NCBI RefSeq assembly: GCF_003289645.1
Contig: NZ_QLYX01000011.1
Coordinates: forward strand, 186,001-250,000
Length of the DNA: 64,000 nucleotides
Direction of reading: 5' to 3'
Origin: Actinomadura craniellae
Lineage (GTDB): Bacteria > Actinomycetota > Actinomycetes > Streptosporangiales > Streptosporangiaceae
The stretch's first letter is position 1; the number at the start of each line of letters is the position of its first letter. Positions 43,165 through 51,131 of the stretch are shown piece after piece. The notes under the pieces were generated by a model that saw nothing but the letters and a program-made list of their open reading frames with translations, was not told where the DNA came from and ran no database searches. Made by a program: the position numbers and the translations under genes.

Positions 43165-43368
43165 ACACGCTCGCGGTCCTGGAACGTGAAGCACGATGGC
43201 GCCGGTTTCGTCACCCGTTTTGAGGTCGAGTCGGAGTTCTTGAGCCGGTACCCCATCCAGCAGGCCGGCGGGCAGACGATCCTCGAGCTCTGGGTTCCGG
43301 CCGAGGAACTGGATGACTTCAACGCCCACATTGTCGGCGAGATCCAGGTGGTCCACGAGTTCCGCTGA
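43165..43368 (+). pseudogene. C-terminal fragment of a small actinobacterial protein
   Basis: Codes for FVTRFEVESEFLSRYPIQQA and ELWVPAEELDDFNAHIVGEI, ending at 43368. This end segment looks like a recurring small protein, but the upstream frame is nonsense, so the N-terminus is lost or frameshifted. Confidence 0.45.
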
Positions 43369-43416
43369 GGCGGGAAGATCTACTGGTAGGGCACGCTATG
43401 GTCCGATGATCTTGCT

Positions 43417-43665
43417 GTGGCCGGTGTGATCACGGTGTCGAAGCCGTTCTGGATAGCCCCGTTCACCGGGCTGAGCCCGTGCGCGTTCGAGAAGCTGGTG
43501 ACGGTTCTGCGGCGTGAGGGTGCGGACGCGGTTCGCAAGGGCCGGTCGTGGGGCCTTCCGCTGAGGGACCGGGCACTGCTGGTTGCGGCTTACTGGCGCA
43601 CGAACCTGACTATGCGCCAGCCCGCCTCACTGTTCGGGGTGCCCAAGCCGGGCAGCGGACCGCTG
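43417..43665 (+). pseudogene. IS5-family transposase N-terminal fragment
   Basis: About 80 residues (FWIAPFTGLSPCAFEKLVTV, RDRALLVAAYWRTNLTMRQ, FGVPKPGSG) match the start of IS5-type DDE transposases of actinomycetes. The match stops at 43665, just before the Panacea partner gene; the DDE catalytic part is missing. Confidence 0.75.
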
Positions 43666-43705
43666 GGTCATCGACCAATCTTGCTACTGCCCGGAGTTGA
43701 TGGAG

Positions 43706-44011
43706 TTACTCAAGGGTTTCTTCCCAGAAGGTTCCAAACAGATCACATTTTACGGTTTGAGTGCCTTCGTAGACCCAGTACGAGCAGACGACTATGTGAC
43801 CCTGACCATCCCTGGACCCGGGAATGCGGGCCTGCCAAAAATTGGGAAAGTCGGGCACGCGCTTGGCGAACATGTAAGGGTCGTCGAAAACTCCGTGGAT
43901 CCAGCGGAGCACGCCTTGCTGAACGCTCTCAGGCGGGGAGTCGGACTGGACCCACCATCCAAATGCTTCGAGGAAGCCTTCGAGCTCCCACTCCTCCGGT
44001 CGCTTAACCAC
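43706..44011 (-). CDS. Putative toxin partner of Panacea protein
   Basis: A 101-aa protein, rich in aromatics (EGFLEAFGWWVQSD, WIHGVFDDPYMFAKR, CSYWVYEGTQT). GTG 44011 overlaps the Panacea gene stop, the arrangement of toxin-antitoxin pairs in which the antitoxin is first. No known toxin motif is recognised. The gene may instead begin within the upstream open frame to 44113, but that part is low-complexity. Assignment as toxin rests on position. Confidence 0.55.
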   Translation of the reverse strand: MVKRPEEWELEGFLEAFGWWVQSDSPPESVQQGVLRWIHGVFDDPYMFAKRVPDFPNFWQARIPGSRDGQGHIVVCSYWVYEGTQTVKCDLFGTFWEETLE

Positions 44012-44576
44012 CGCTGGTGAGCCTCGCTCGGATCTCCTCGCGGCTGTCACGCTGGCGCGATCGATCGCGGCGGGCTTCGGCGCCGGCCAACCACTGGGCG
44101 AGCTTCGCCTCATCGAGGTGGGGACGCTCCTCAGTATCGTCTTGAGCTTCCTTGTCCTCGAAGTACTTCTTGATCCAGTCGAGTTCGATCTTTGCGCGCT
44201 TTTCTCCCGTGACCTGCCGGATGTTGTCGGCGGCCTTCCAGGGGACTTCGCTGTGGGTCAGGCGGACGAGGTCGCCAGCGCTCAGCGTGCCGTACCGACT
44301 GATCACGTACCCGACCGTATTGAGTTCTGCCTCATCGAGCTCTTTGGGTAGAAGCGTGGCGTCTGGGATCTGTACGGCGTACTTCTCCTCGCCCCATAGG
44401 GCTGACACGACCGGGCCCAAGTCCCAAGCGACGATCGACTCCGAGAACAGTGGCTCACCGAACGCAGCGAGATGGTGTCCCTGGCAGTAGTAGAGAAGCT
44501 TGTGCAGCTTCGTCGTAGACAGCCCAGGGAGCCGGTCCCGCAGGGCTGCGGCAACATCCCGAGCCGATACTGTCAT
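44004..44576 (-). CDS. Panacea-domain (DUF4065/SocA-like) antitoxin
   Basis: A 190-aa protein with the Panacea signature KLHKLLYYCQGHHLAAFGE, SIVAWDLGPVVSALW, and further on GDLVRLTHSEVPWKAA. Panacea proteins act as chaperone-like antitoxins for many unrelated toxins. The following gene overlaps by 8 bases and is the expected partner. ATG 44576 begins at the conserved N-terminus. Confidence 0.85.
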   Translation of the reverse strand: MTVSARDVAAALRDRLPGLSTTKLHKLLYYCQGHHLAAFGEPLFSESIVAWDLGPVVSALWGEEKYAVQIPDATLLPKELDEAELNTVGYVISRYGTLSAGDLVRLTHSEVPWKAADNIRQVTGEKRAKIELDWIKKYFEDKEAQDDTEERPHLDEAKLAQWLAGAEARRDRSRQRDSREEIRARLTSGG

Positions 44577-44641
44577 GGGCTCATGGTAGGGCCCACCCGC
44601 CTGCGGCTGAAGACACATTTCATCACCCCACACTTTCGAAC

Positions 44642-44653
44642 ACTAGTTCTAGT
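44642..44653. promoter_or_regulatory. ACTAGTTCTAGT dyad, possible operator of the Panacea pair
   Basis: Two 5-bp arms around TT, 66 bp upstream of the Panacea start, in an AT-richer patch suitable for a promoter. Function is inferred from position. Confidence 0.35.
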
Positions 44654-45164
44654 ATGCGCCTCGGGGCTGACATCCCCACTAGGAGGGTGGTCATGTCAGC
44701 AACACCCGGGCAGGAGCCACGCCACCCCATGGGTTTCCTTGAACAAGGCCAGGCATCGTGTGAAGCGTCGCAACATCAGCTGGCTTAGCTGCTCAGGCGT
44801 CTGCACCCGGCACCCAGGCGGATCTCCACCGGGCGACCAGGTTCGGCGGGGAGAGGGCTCGCCAGTCATTGGGCAGTCCCAGTCGGCCGAGTAACTGCGC
44901 ACGGCGGGTGCGTCGGCATGTCCACTAGGTTCCGTGGGCGGCACCAAGAGCCGTACGACCACGCTGAACATGGTGCCTGTGAATGTTCTCTTTGCTCGAG
45001 CGGGGGTGTCCGCCTGCCTGGGGTGCCGGGTGGAGGGAGTGTCCCCACGTGGGGCTGACAGCGGGTGCAGAGGCATGGGGGATGTTGCTGTTCTGCTGCT
45101 CTCGCCCGCCTGCTGCGTTTTGTCGGGGGCGCTCCCTATCTTGTTTCTACGGGAGGAGGTAGTG
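44654..45164. other. Region upstream of TnpB, possible element left end
   Basis: No reliable gene. An inverted repeat CTGACAT/ATGTCAG (44667-44699) and a hairpin GTCCCCACGTGGGGC (45041-45055) are present; GGGGCTGACA occurs beside both. Such hairpins are expected at IS200/IS605 ends, but boundaries cannot be fixed. Confidence 0.35.
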
Positions 45165-46682
45165 GTGCAGACGGAGATCCTGAAGGCGTTTCGGTTTGCG
45201 TTGGATCCGACGTCTGTGCAGGTTGCTGCCCTTTCCCGGCATGCTGGTGCGGCCAGGTGGGCGTTCAACCATGCTCTCGCGGCCAAGGTCGGCGCGCATG
45301 AGCGGTGGCGGGCGGAGGTAGCCAAGCTTGTCGGGGACGGTGTTCCTGAGGAGCAGGCTCGTAGGCAGGTGCGCGTCCCGGTTCCGATGAAGCCGGCGAT
45401 CCAGAAGGCGTTGAACGCGGTCAAGGGTGACTCTCGCAAGGGCTTGGATGGTGCGTGCCCGTGGTGGCATGAGGTCAACACTTACGCGTTCCAGTCCGCT
45501 TTCATCGACGCGGACCAGGCGTGGAAGAACTGGTTGGACTCGTTGTCGGGGAAGCGGGTCGGCCGCCGGGTGGGGTACCCGCGGTTCAAGAAGAAGGGGC
45601 GGGCCCGCGACTCGTTTCGCTTGCACCACGACGTGAAGAAGCCAAGCATCCGGCTGGCCGGGTACCGGCGGTTGCGGCTGCCGAGGATCGGGGAAGTCCG
45701 GCTTCATGACTCGGGGAAGCGTCTGGCACGGCTGATCGACCGAGGTGACGCGGTGGTGCAGTCGGTGACGGTGTCGCGGGGTGGCCATCGCTGGTATGCG
45801 TCTGTGCTGTGCAAGGTCACCGTGCAGGTACCGGATCGGCCGTCACGGCGCCAGCGGGAACGAGGCGCTGTTGGGGTGGACCTTGGCGTTAAGGTCCTCG
45901 CGGCTTTGTCCAAGCCACTGGTGGTCGACGACCCGTCGAGTGCCCTGGTGCGGAATCCGCAGCATCTGCGGCAGGCCGAGCGGCGTCTACTGAAGGCTCA
46001 GCGGGCGTTGGCGCGTACACAAAAAGGTTCAGCCCGACGCGAGAAGGCCAAGCGGCGAGTTGGTCGCGCGCATCACGAGGTTGCTGTGCGCCGGCATGCT
46101 GCGCTCCATCAGATCACCAAGCGCCTGACCACCGGCTTCGCGGTCGTCGCGCTTGAGGATCTGAACGTGGCCGGTATGACAAGGTCAGCGCGGGGAACAG
46201 TGGCAGCGCCGGGAAAGAACGTGCGGCAGAAGGCAGGCCTGAACCGCGTCATCCTGGACTCCGCTCCAGCCGAGTTGCGTCGCCAGGTGAACTACAAGGC
46301 CACCTGGTATGGATCTGAGCTGGCGGTCGCAGACCGCTGGTTCCCCTCGAGTAAGACCTGTTCGGGTTGCGGATGGCAAAACCCACACCTGAAGCTGTCC
46401 GACAGGGTGTTTCGTTGCACAGACTGCGGGCTGGTGATGGACCGGGACATGAACGCGGCCCGGAACATCGAACGCCACGCAGTGCTGATCGATCGAAACG
46501 TCGCCTGCGATAGGCGGGAGACGCTAAACGCCCGTGGAGCATCCATAAGACCAACCACCTCTCGGGGCGGTAGGCACGACGCATCGAAGCGGGAAGGCTC
46601 CGGCGCTCGGCCTGAGTCACCTCAGCAGAGTGATCTGCTGACGCTCCCAACCTTGAATAACGAAACGGCAACGCCTCCATAG
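45165..46682 (+). CDS. tnpB: TnpB, RNA-guided RuvC nuclease of IS200/IS605 type
   Basis: A 505-aa protein. N-terminal HTH region (LDPTSVQVAALSRHAGAARW), the WED/REC-like segment, and a RuvC domain with catalytic residues in GVDLGVK (Asp), VVALEDLNV (Glu) and DRDMNAARN (Asp); the zinc ribbon is CSGCGWQ with CTDCG. The NARG motif and basic tail are usual for TnpB. GTG 45165 has GGAGGAGG six bases before. TnpB cuts DNA using an RNA made from the element's right end. No TnpA gene is present. The stop lies only 18 bp before the first CRISPR repeat, on the same strand. Confidence 0.92.
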   Translation: MQTEILKAFRFALDPTSVQVAALSRHAGAARWAFNHALAAKVGAHERWRAEVAKLVGDGVPEEQARRQVRVPVPMKPAIQKALNAVKGDSRKGLDGACPWWHEVNTYAFQSAFIDADQAWKNWLDSLSGKRVGRRVGYPRFKKKGRARDSFRLHHDVKKPSIRLAGYRRLRLPRIGEVRLHDSGKRLARLIDRGDAVVQSVTVSRGGHRWYASVLCKVTVQVPDRPSRRQRERGAVGVDLGVKVLAALSKPLVVDDPSSALVRNPQHLRQAERRLLKAQRALARTQKGSARREKAKRRVGRAHHEVAVRRHAALHQITKRLTTGFAVVALEDLNVAGMTRSARGTVAAPGKNVRQKAGLNRVILDSAPAELRRQVNYKATWYGSELAVADRWFPSSKTCSGCGWQNPHLKLSDRVFRCTDCGLVMDRDMNAARNIERHAVLIDRNVACDRRETLNARGASIRPTTSRGGRHDASKREGSGARPESPQQSDLLTLPTLNNETATPP

Positions 46683-46700
46683 CGGTGCAGGTCAATAAGG

Positions 46701-47279
46701 GTCGGCCCCACGCGTGTAGGGAGCGATCGTCGGCTACGACGCTCGCGATTCGCCTGGATTTGTCGGCCCCACGCGTGTAGGGAGCGATCGTACGAGCACC
46801 CAGGGTGGGCGCCACGAGGAGTGTCGGCCCCACGCGTGTAGGGAGCGATCGGGCTGGGGCTCTTTGCATTCCACCTCGCGGCCGTCGGCCCCACGCGTGT
46901 AGGGAGCGATCGACACAGGGCGCCTCCGCATGGCGGGGGCGCTCGTCGGCCCCACGCGTGTAGGGAGCGATCGCGAACCATTGCTTCACCTGCGTCCAGG
47001 TCAGTGTCGGCCCCACGCGTGTAGGGAGCGATCGGTCCAGGCCCGACATGGTGAGCGCGGTGGCGGCGTCGGCCCCACGCATGTAGGGAGCGATCGGGCC
47101 CTGCCGTCCTAACCTGAGGGTGACGAGAGTCGGCCCCACGCGTGTAGGGAGTGATTGAGAGCAACCGGCGGGTACCGCCCCCGCTACTCGTCGGCCCCAC
47201 GCGTGTAGGGAGCGATCGGGGATATCAGGTCACCGATTGGAGAGCCGTGAGTTGGCCCGCGTGTGTGGGGAGGGTCATA
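46701..47279 (+). CRISPR. CRISPR array, type I-E-like, 9 repeats plus degenerate terminal repeat
   Basis: Repeats of 29 bp start at 46701, 46762, 46823, 46884, 46945, 47006, 47068, 47129, 47190 and, degenerate, 47251. Spacers are 32 bp except one of 33 bp (47035-47067). The repeat begins GTCGGCCCC and ends AGCGATCG, giving the 5/4/8/4/8 layout of type I-E repeats on the plus strand. Repeat 7 has one change and repeat 8 has an altered 3' end; the last is heavily changed, marking the leader-distal end on the right. No cas gene is in the window, and the usual leader is replaced by the tnpB gene. Confidence 0.97.
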
Positions 47280-47897
47280 TGACTGGTCGTACCCGATCGA
47301 CGCCGACGAGTGGCTCTCCTAAGGGACAGAGCGGTCGGAGAAGGTTCTCGGGCCAAGGAGGCTGGTGACTAGTGGATTGCCGGGCACGCAGCGGTGAACG
47401 GCGAACTCGACCGGTGCCTTGATGATCGAACGCGCGCTGCACGCCGGGCTTGAATAGGTGCTCGTAGAGCTAGCCGGACGCACCAATCGGGCTTCAGATG
47501 TTCCAGAGCTACGTCGGGACCAGCGAGTCAGGGCTCCGCGCCGAGGTTGAGAGCGAGCAGGCACTGAACTGCGGCGAGTACTTGGTTGACATGATTGACG
47601 CCCACCGGTACTGGGACTTGACCAGACCCGGTGCGCAGGATGCGGTCGCCCGGTTGGAGGAGAAGTGCTTGGGTTCTCCCACAGGCTGTTTCTCCGTGCA
47701 TGCGCCGGTGGGAGGAGATGCCAGGAGCCGCTGCCGAAGGGGTTCGTGACTGAGACCGGCACGCGGACGTTCGCTAGGCACGGGTTGCTAAGGGCGGCCG
47801 ACGGCTGCATGACGTGGTCCTACCGGTTGCCTGGTTGAGCGGATGACACTGGTGTGTGAGCCTCGGCTAGAGGCTGCTGCCATGCCAGGGAATCCAG
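47280..47897. other. Gap after the CRISPR array
   Basis: An 83-codon frame at 47498-47749 (EVESEQALNCGEYLVDMIDA, HRYWDLTRPGAQDAVARLEE) looks like a fragment of a real protein but lacks a ribosome site and family match. No cas1, cas2 or cas3 remnants were recognised. Confidence 0.4.
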
Positions 47898-50552
47898 ATG
47901 CTTCACGGTGGCTTTCGTGGTTGGCTCTCTGTCGTGGCATTCCAGAAGCGCAGGGTGATCGAGGCGGCGGCCGGGACGGCGGAGGAGCTGTACCCGCTGC
48001 TTCAGCATGGCGATGGCGCGCCTCGAGAATTGTGGGTACGGCAGGCCGAGGTGCTACGCGCCTACCACGAGTCCTTCACCAAGGTGCCGGACGTCGCGAT
48101 AGAGCTGCCGACCGGTGCCGGGAAGACGCTGGTGGGGTCGCTGATCGCTGAGTGGCGGCGCCGGACCTTCGGCGATCGGGTCGCCTACCTAGCGCCGACC
48201 CGACAACTGGCCCGGCAGGCCGCCGACCGCGCCGCGTCCTATGGCGTTCCGACCTCGCTTCTCACTGGCTCGCACAAGTTGTGGGACAGCACGGCGGAGA
48301 CCCGGTTCATCCAAGGTAAGTCGGTCGCGTTCGTGACCTACTCGGCGATCTTCAACTCCGACCCCAAGCTCAACCCGACCATGCTTGTCTTGGACGACGC
48401 GCACGCTGCGGAGGGCTTCGTCGCAGCGAACTGGAGCGTTGTCATCCGCCGCTCCGAACTGGCCTACGACCACCTGTTGGAAGCGCTGCACGGCTGCGGG
48501 GCGTTGGCAGGTTCGGTGACCGCCCGGCTCCGCGAAGGCGAGGAGGATGCCGCACGGACGGTGTACTTGGCGGGACTTCCGCAGGTTGCTGCAGCCGCCA
48601 CCGACATCGAGCGGGTCCTGTCCGAAGCCCAAGCCCATCAATGGATGTCGCGTAATGCCAACTTCGCGTTCTCCCAGATCCAAGGCAGCCTGCCCGCGTG
48701 CCTGGTATTCGTCAGCGCCAGCCAGATCCTGATCCGGCCGTTCATCGCCCCCACTGCCTTCCACCCCGCCTTTGAGACCGCCGAACAGCGACTGTACTTG
48801 TCGGCCACTGTTGGCGACGGCGGTGAACTGCTGCGTGGATTCGGCCGCAAGAAGATCGAGCACATCGCAGCGCCCGCCGCCTCGACCACCCAAGGCACCG
48901 GGCGGCGGTTCTTCGTCTTCCCCCGGCTGGTCGACGACCTGCAGACCGAAGACGCCGAGACGGCGTTCGTGTCCGACGCGATCTCCTCCTACGGCAAGGC
49001 TGTGCTGCTCGCGCCCGACGGCCGCACCCGCGATCACGCCGTCGAAGTCTTGGTGCCCGGCAAGATGGAGAAGTGGACCGCAGAGGAGTTTGAAGACGCG
49101 CCCGACGGGTTCGAAGGCGCTAAGGCCGGGGTGCTCGCGCTGGCCAATCGCTACGACGGCATCGACCTGCCCGGCGACTCCTGCCGGATGATCGTCCTGG
49201 TCGGCCTGCCATCCGGCGCCCACCTGCAGGAGCGGTTCCTGCACGAGAGCGTTGGTGCTGTCGTGGCGCTACGCGAACGGATCCGCACCCGCCTCACCCA
49301 GGGCGCCGGCCGCGCCACCCGCAACAGCAGCGACTTCGCCGCCGTCATCGTTCTATCCCGCGAACTCGTCAACTTCTGCGCTGACCCCGCCGTCCAGGCC
49401 GCGATGCATCCCGAACTGCGAGCCGAGGTCGCCTTCGGTCTGACCTACTCCACCGACATCACTGCGGCAGAGACCCGCGAGAACCTTGAGTACTTCCGGC
49501 GCCAGGATCCCGAGTGGCAGGAGGCCGACAGCGAGATCCGCGTCGACCGGGACGCCACCACCCGTACCAGCTTGCCCGGCACTGCGCAGCTGTCGGCCAG
49601 CGCCCGCCATGAGGTCGAGGCGCTCAACGCTGCGTGGGGCGGCGAATGGGAACGTGCCGTCGAGTTCACGGGCAAGGCACTGGAACGGCTCGCCGGAGGC
49701 AAGGAGATCCGCCGCTACCAGGCACTGTGGAACTACCTGGCCGGATCCTGGGCCGTCTTGGCAGCGCGCACCGGTCACGGCAACCACTGGATTGAGGTTG
49801 CCCAGCAGCACTACACCGCTGCCCGGGCTGCGGCGGCTGGCACCCGCTGGCTCACCGACCTGCTCACCGACGCGGCCCAGATGATCTCCCCCACTACCGT
49901 TCTCACCCTGTCCAGCGGCGACGCCCTAGACGCCCTCGTCGTCGAGCAGATCGTCGTCAGCCCGCTACGGACAGGACCAGCTAAACCATTCATCACCCTC
50001 GCCCAGGACATCCGTACTGGGCTCGGCCAGACCGACGCCAGCCCGTTCGAACGTGCCCTGGACAGCCTCGGACGGCTCGCGGGCTCCACCAGCTGCCGCA
50101 CACGCACCAAGGCCGACGCCGAGCCCGACTCGGTCTGGCTGTTCAGCGACCTGTTTTGGGTTGCCTGCGAAGCCAAGTCCGACACCAACCCCGCCAAGGA
50201 AGTCCCTGCGTCCGACGCTACCCAGGCCTGCGGCCACCTCAATTTCACCGCCTCCGAGCAGGGCATCGCCGCCGCACCCTCCGGGTCGATCACCCTGCTC
50301 GTCACCCCGCAACAGCGCGTCGACATTGCCGCTGCCCGCGTCGCTGACGCAGGCCTCTACCTGGTCAGCCTCGACCAGATTAGGGATCTCGCCGAACGGC
50401 TCATCACCTGCTGGGGTGCTATCCGCACCCAAACCAAGGGCACTGGCCCTGACAAGGCCGCCCTGGAGATCGAACGGCTTCTACGTACCCACCGGACCCT
50501 GCCCAGCCAGTGGATTCCCGCCCTCACCACCCGCCGCGTCGCCGACGGCTGA
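47898..50552 (+). CDS. SF2 DEAD/DEAH-type helicase
   Basis: An 884-aa protein. Walker A ELPTGAGKTLVG (69-80), LAPTRQLARQA (motif Ia), VLDDAHAAEG (DDAH, 166-169), SATVGDGG (motif III) and LTQGAGRATRNSSD (motif VI). The C-terminal 350 residues are unrecognised and may include a nuclease-like or adaptor fold (SVWLFSDLFWVACEAKSDTN has an E-x-K after D). ATG 47898 has AGGGA upstream; GTG 47934 is an alternative. Same strand as the methylase and PLD-SNF2 genes, so possibly one system. Confidence 0.87.
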   Translation: MLHGGFRGWLSVVAFQKRRVIEAAAGTAEELYPLLQHGDGAPRELWVRQAEVLRAYHESFTKVPDVAIELPTGAGKTLVGSLIAEWRRRTFGDRVAYLAPTRQLARQAADRAASYGVPTSLLTGSHKLWDSTAETRFIQGKSVAFVTYSAIFNSDPKLNPTMLVLDDAHAAEGFVAANWSVVIRRSELAYDHLLEALHGCGALAGSVTARLREGEEDAARTVYLAGLPQVAAAATDIERVLSEAQAHQWMSRNANFAFSQIQGSLPACLVFVSASQILIRPFIAPTAFHPAFETAEQRLYLSATVGDGGELLRGFGRKKIEHIAAPAASTTQGTGRRFFVFPRLVDDLQTEDAETAFVSDAISSYGKAVLLAPDGRTRDHAVEVLVPGKMEKWTAEEFEDAPDGFEGAKAGVLALANRYDGIDLPGDSCRMIVLVGLPSGAHLQERFLHESVGAVVALRERIRTRLTQGAGRATRNSSDFAAVIVLSRELVNFCADPAVQAAMHPELRAEVAFGLTYSTDITAAETRENLEYFRRQDPEWQEADSEIRVDRDATTRTSLPGTAQLSASARHEVEALNAAWGGEWERAVEFTGKALERLAGGKEIRRYQALWNYLAGSWAVLAARTGHGNHWIEVAQQHYTAARAAAAGTRWLTDLLTDAAQMISPTTVLTLSSGDALDALVVEQIVVSPLRTGPAKPFITLAQDIRTGLGQTDASPFERALDSLGRLAGSTSCRTRTKADAEPDSVWLFSDLFWVACEAKSDTNPAKEVPASDATQACGHLNFTASEQGIAAAPSGSITLLVTPQQRVDIAAARVADAGLYLVSLDQIRDLAERLITCWGAIRTQTKGTGPDKAALEIERLLRTHRTLPSQWIPALTTRRVADG

Positions 50553-51131
50553 CCACTCCCACCGGCATACCGCCAAAGGAGCACAGCGCGCTGGGCTCGA
50601 CGAAGAAAACGCCCGGCTTTAAATAAACGGCGAGAGTCCACTTTTCACCGCGTCGCGGCCGGGTAGCGCCCGCTTCGCTGGCAGGCGAGGATCGCAACCG
50701 GCTCAAGCCCAAGAGCGAGATCATGTTTACCCCCAGATCGGCTGCGCCTCATCGACTACTTCAACAGCTGCCCCGAGCCCTCTCATCCTCTGCTTCCGCA
50801 GGGACTCGTCGACTGATGTTGGAGATGGTGCGGGACAACCCAACGGGGTCACTGGCTGATTTGCGGAGTCGACGCCCGTGACGATCACGATTGAGGGTTG
50901 GCGTCCTCGGGGAAGCAGAAGCGTGCGATCACGCGAGGAGCGTTCCCCCGGCGGGTCGGTGTCAGGTAAATGATCCGGTGGCGGAACGATGCAATGAAGG
51001 ACATGTACAGCCATCCGAGCTGCTGGCCGCTGCAGCGTGGTGAAGGATGGACCCGCCTAGGCGTCCCCGGCATACGGCAGGGTTTCTGGTTGGTCTCGTC
51101 AATGATGAGCGCTAAGTGAGAGGGTTTGGGT
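50553..51131. other. Gap between helicase and methylase genes
   Basis: No convincing gene. A minus-strand stretch around 50897-51010 (MSFIASFRHRIIYLTPTRRG) has some protein-like character without a clear start. The promoter of the methylase gene is probably near the right end. Confidence 0.35.

Noticed and set aside
45035-45059. Hairpin resembling a CRISPR I-E repeat before tnpB
   Set aside because: Single, shorter than a repeat by four bases and without a copy 61 bp away; an IS end hairpin is as likely.
44696-45481. 261-codon minus-strand frame upstream of TnpB
   Set aside because: Overlaps the supported tnpB start and lacks domain features or a ribosome site.
46249-47139. Minus-strand frame across the CRISPR array encoding a repeated peptide
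   Set aside because: The peptide periodicity is just the translated CRISPR repeat.
47498-47749. 83-codon ORF after the CRISPR array as a cas remnant
   Set aside because: No Cas motif could be seen; left as part of the gap description.
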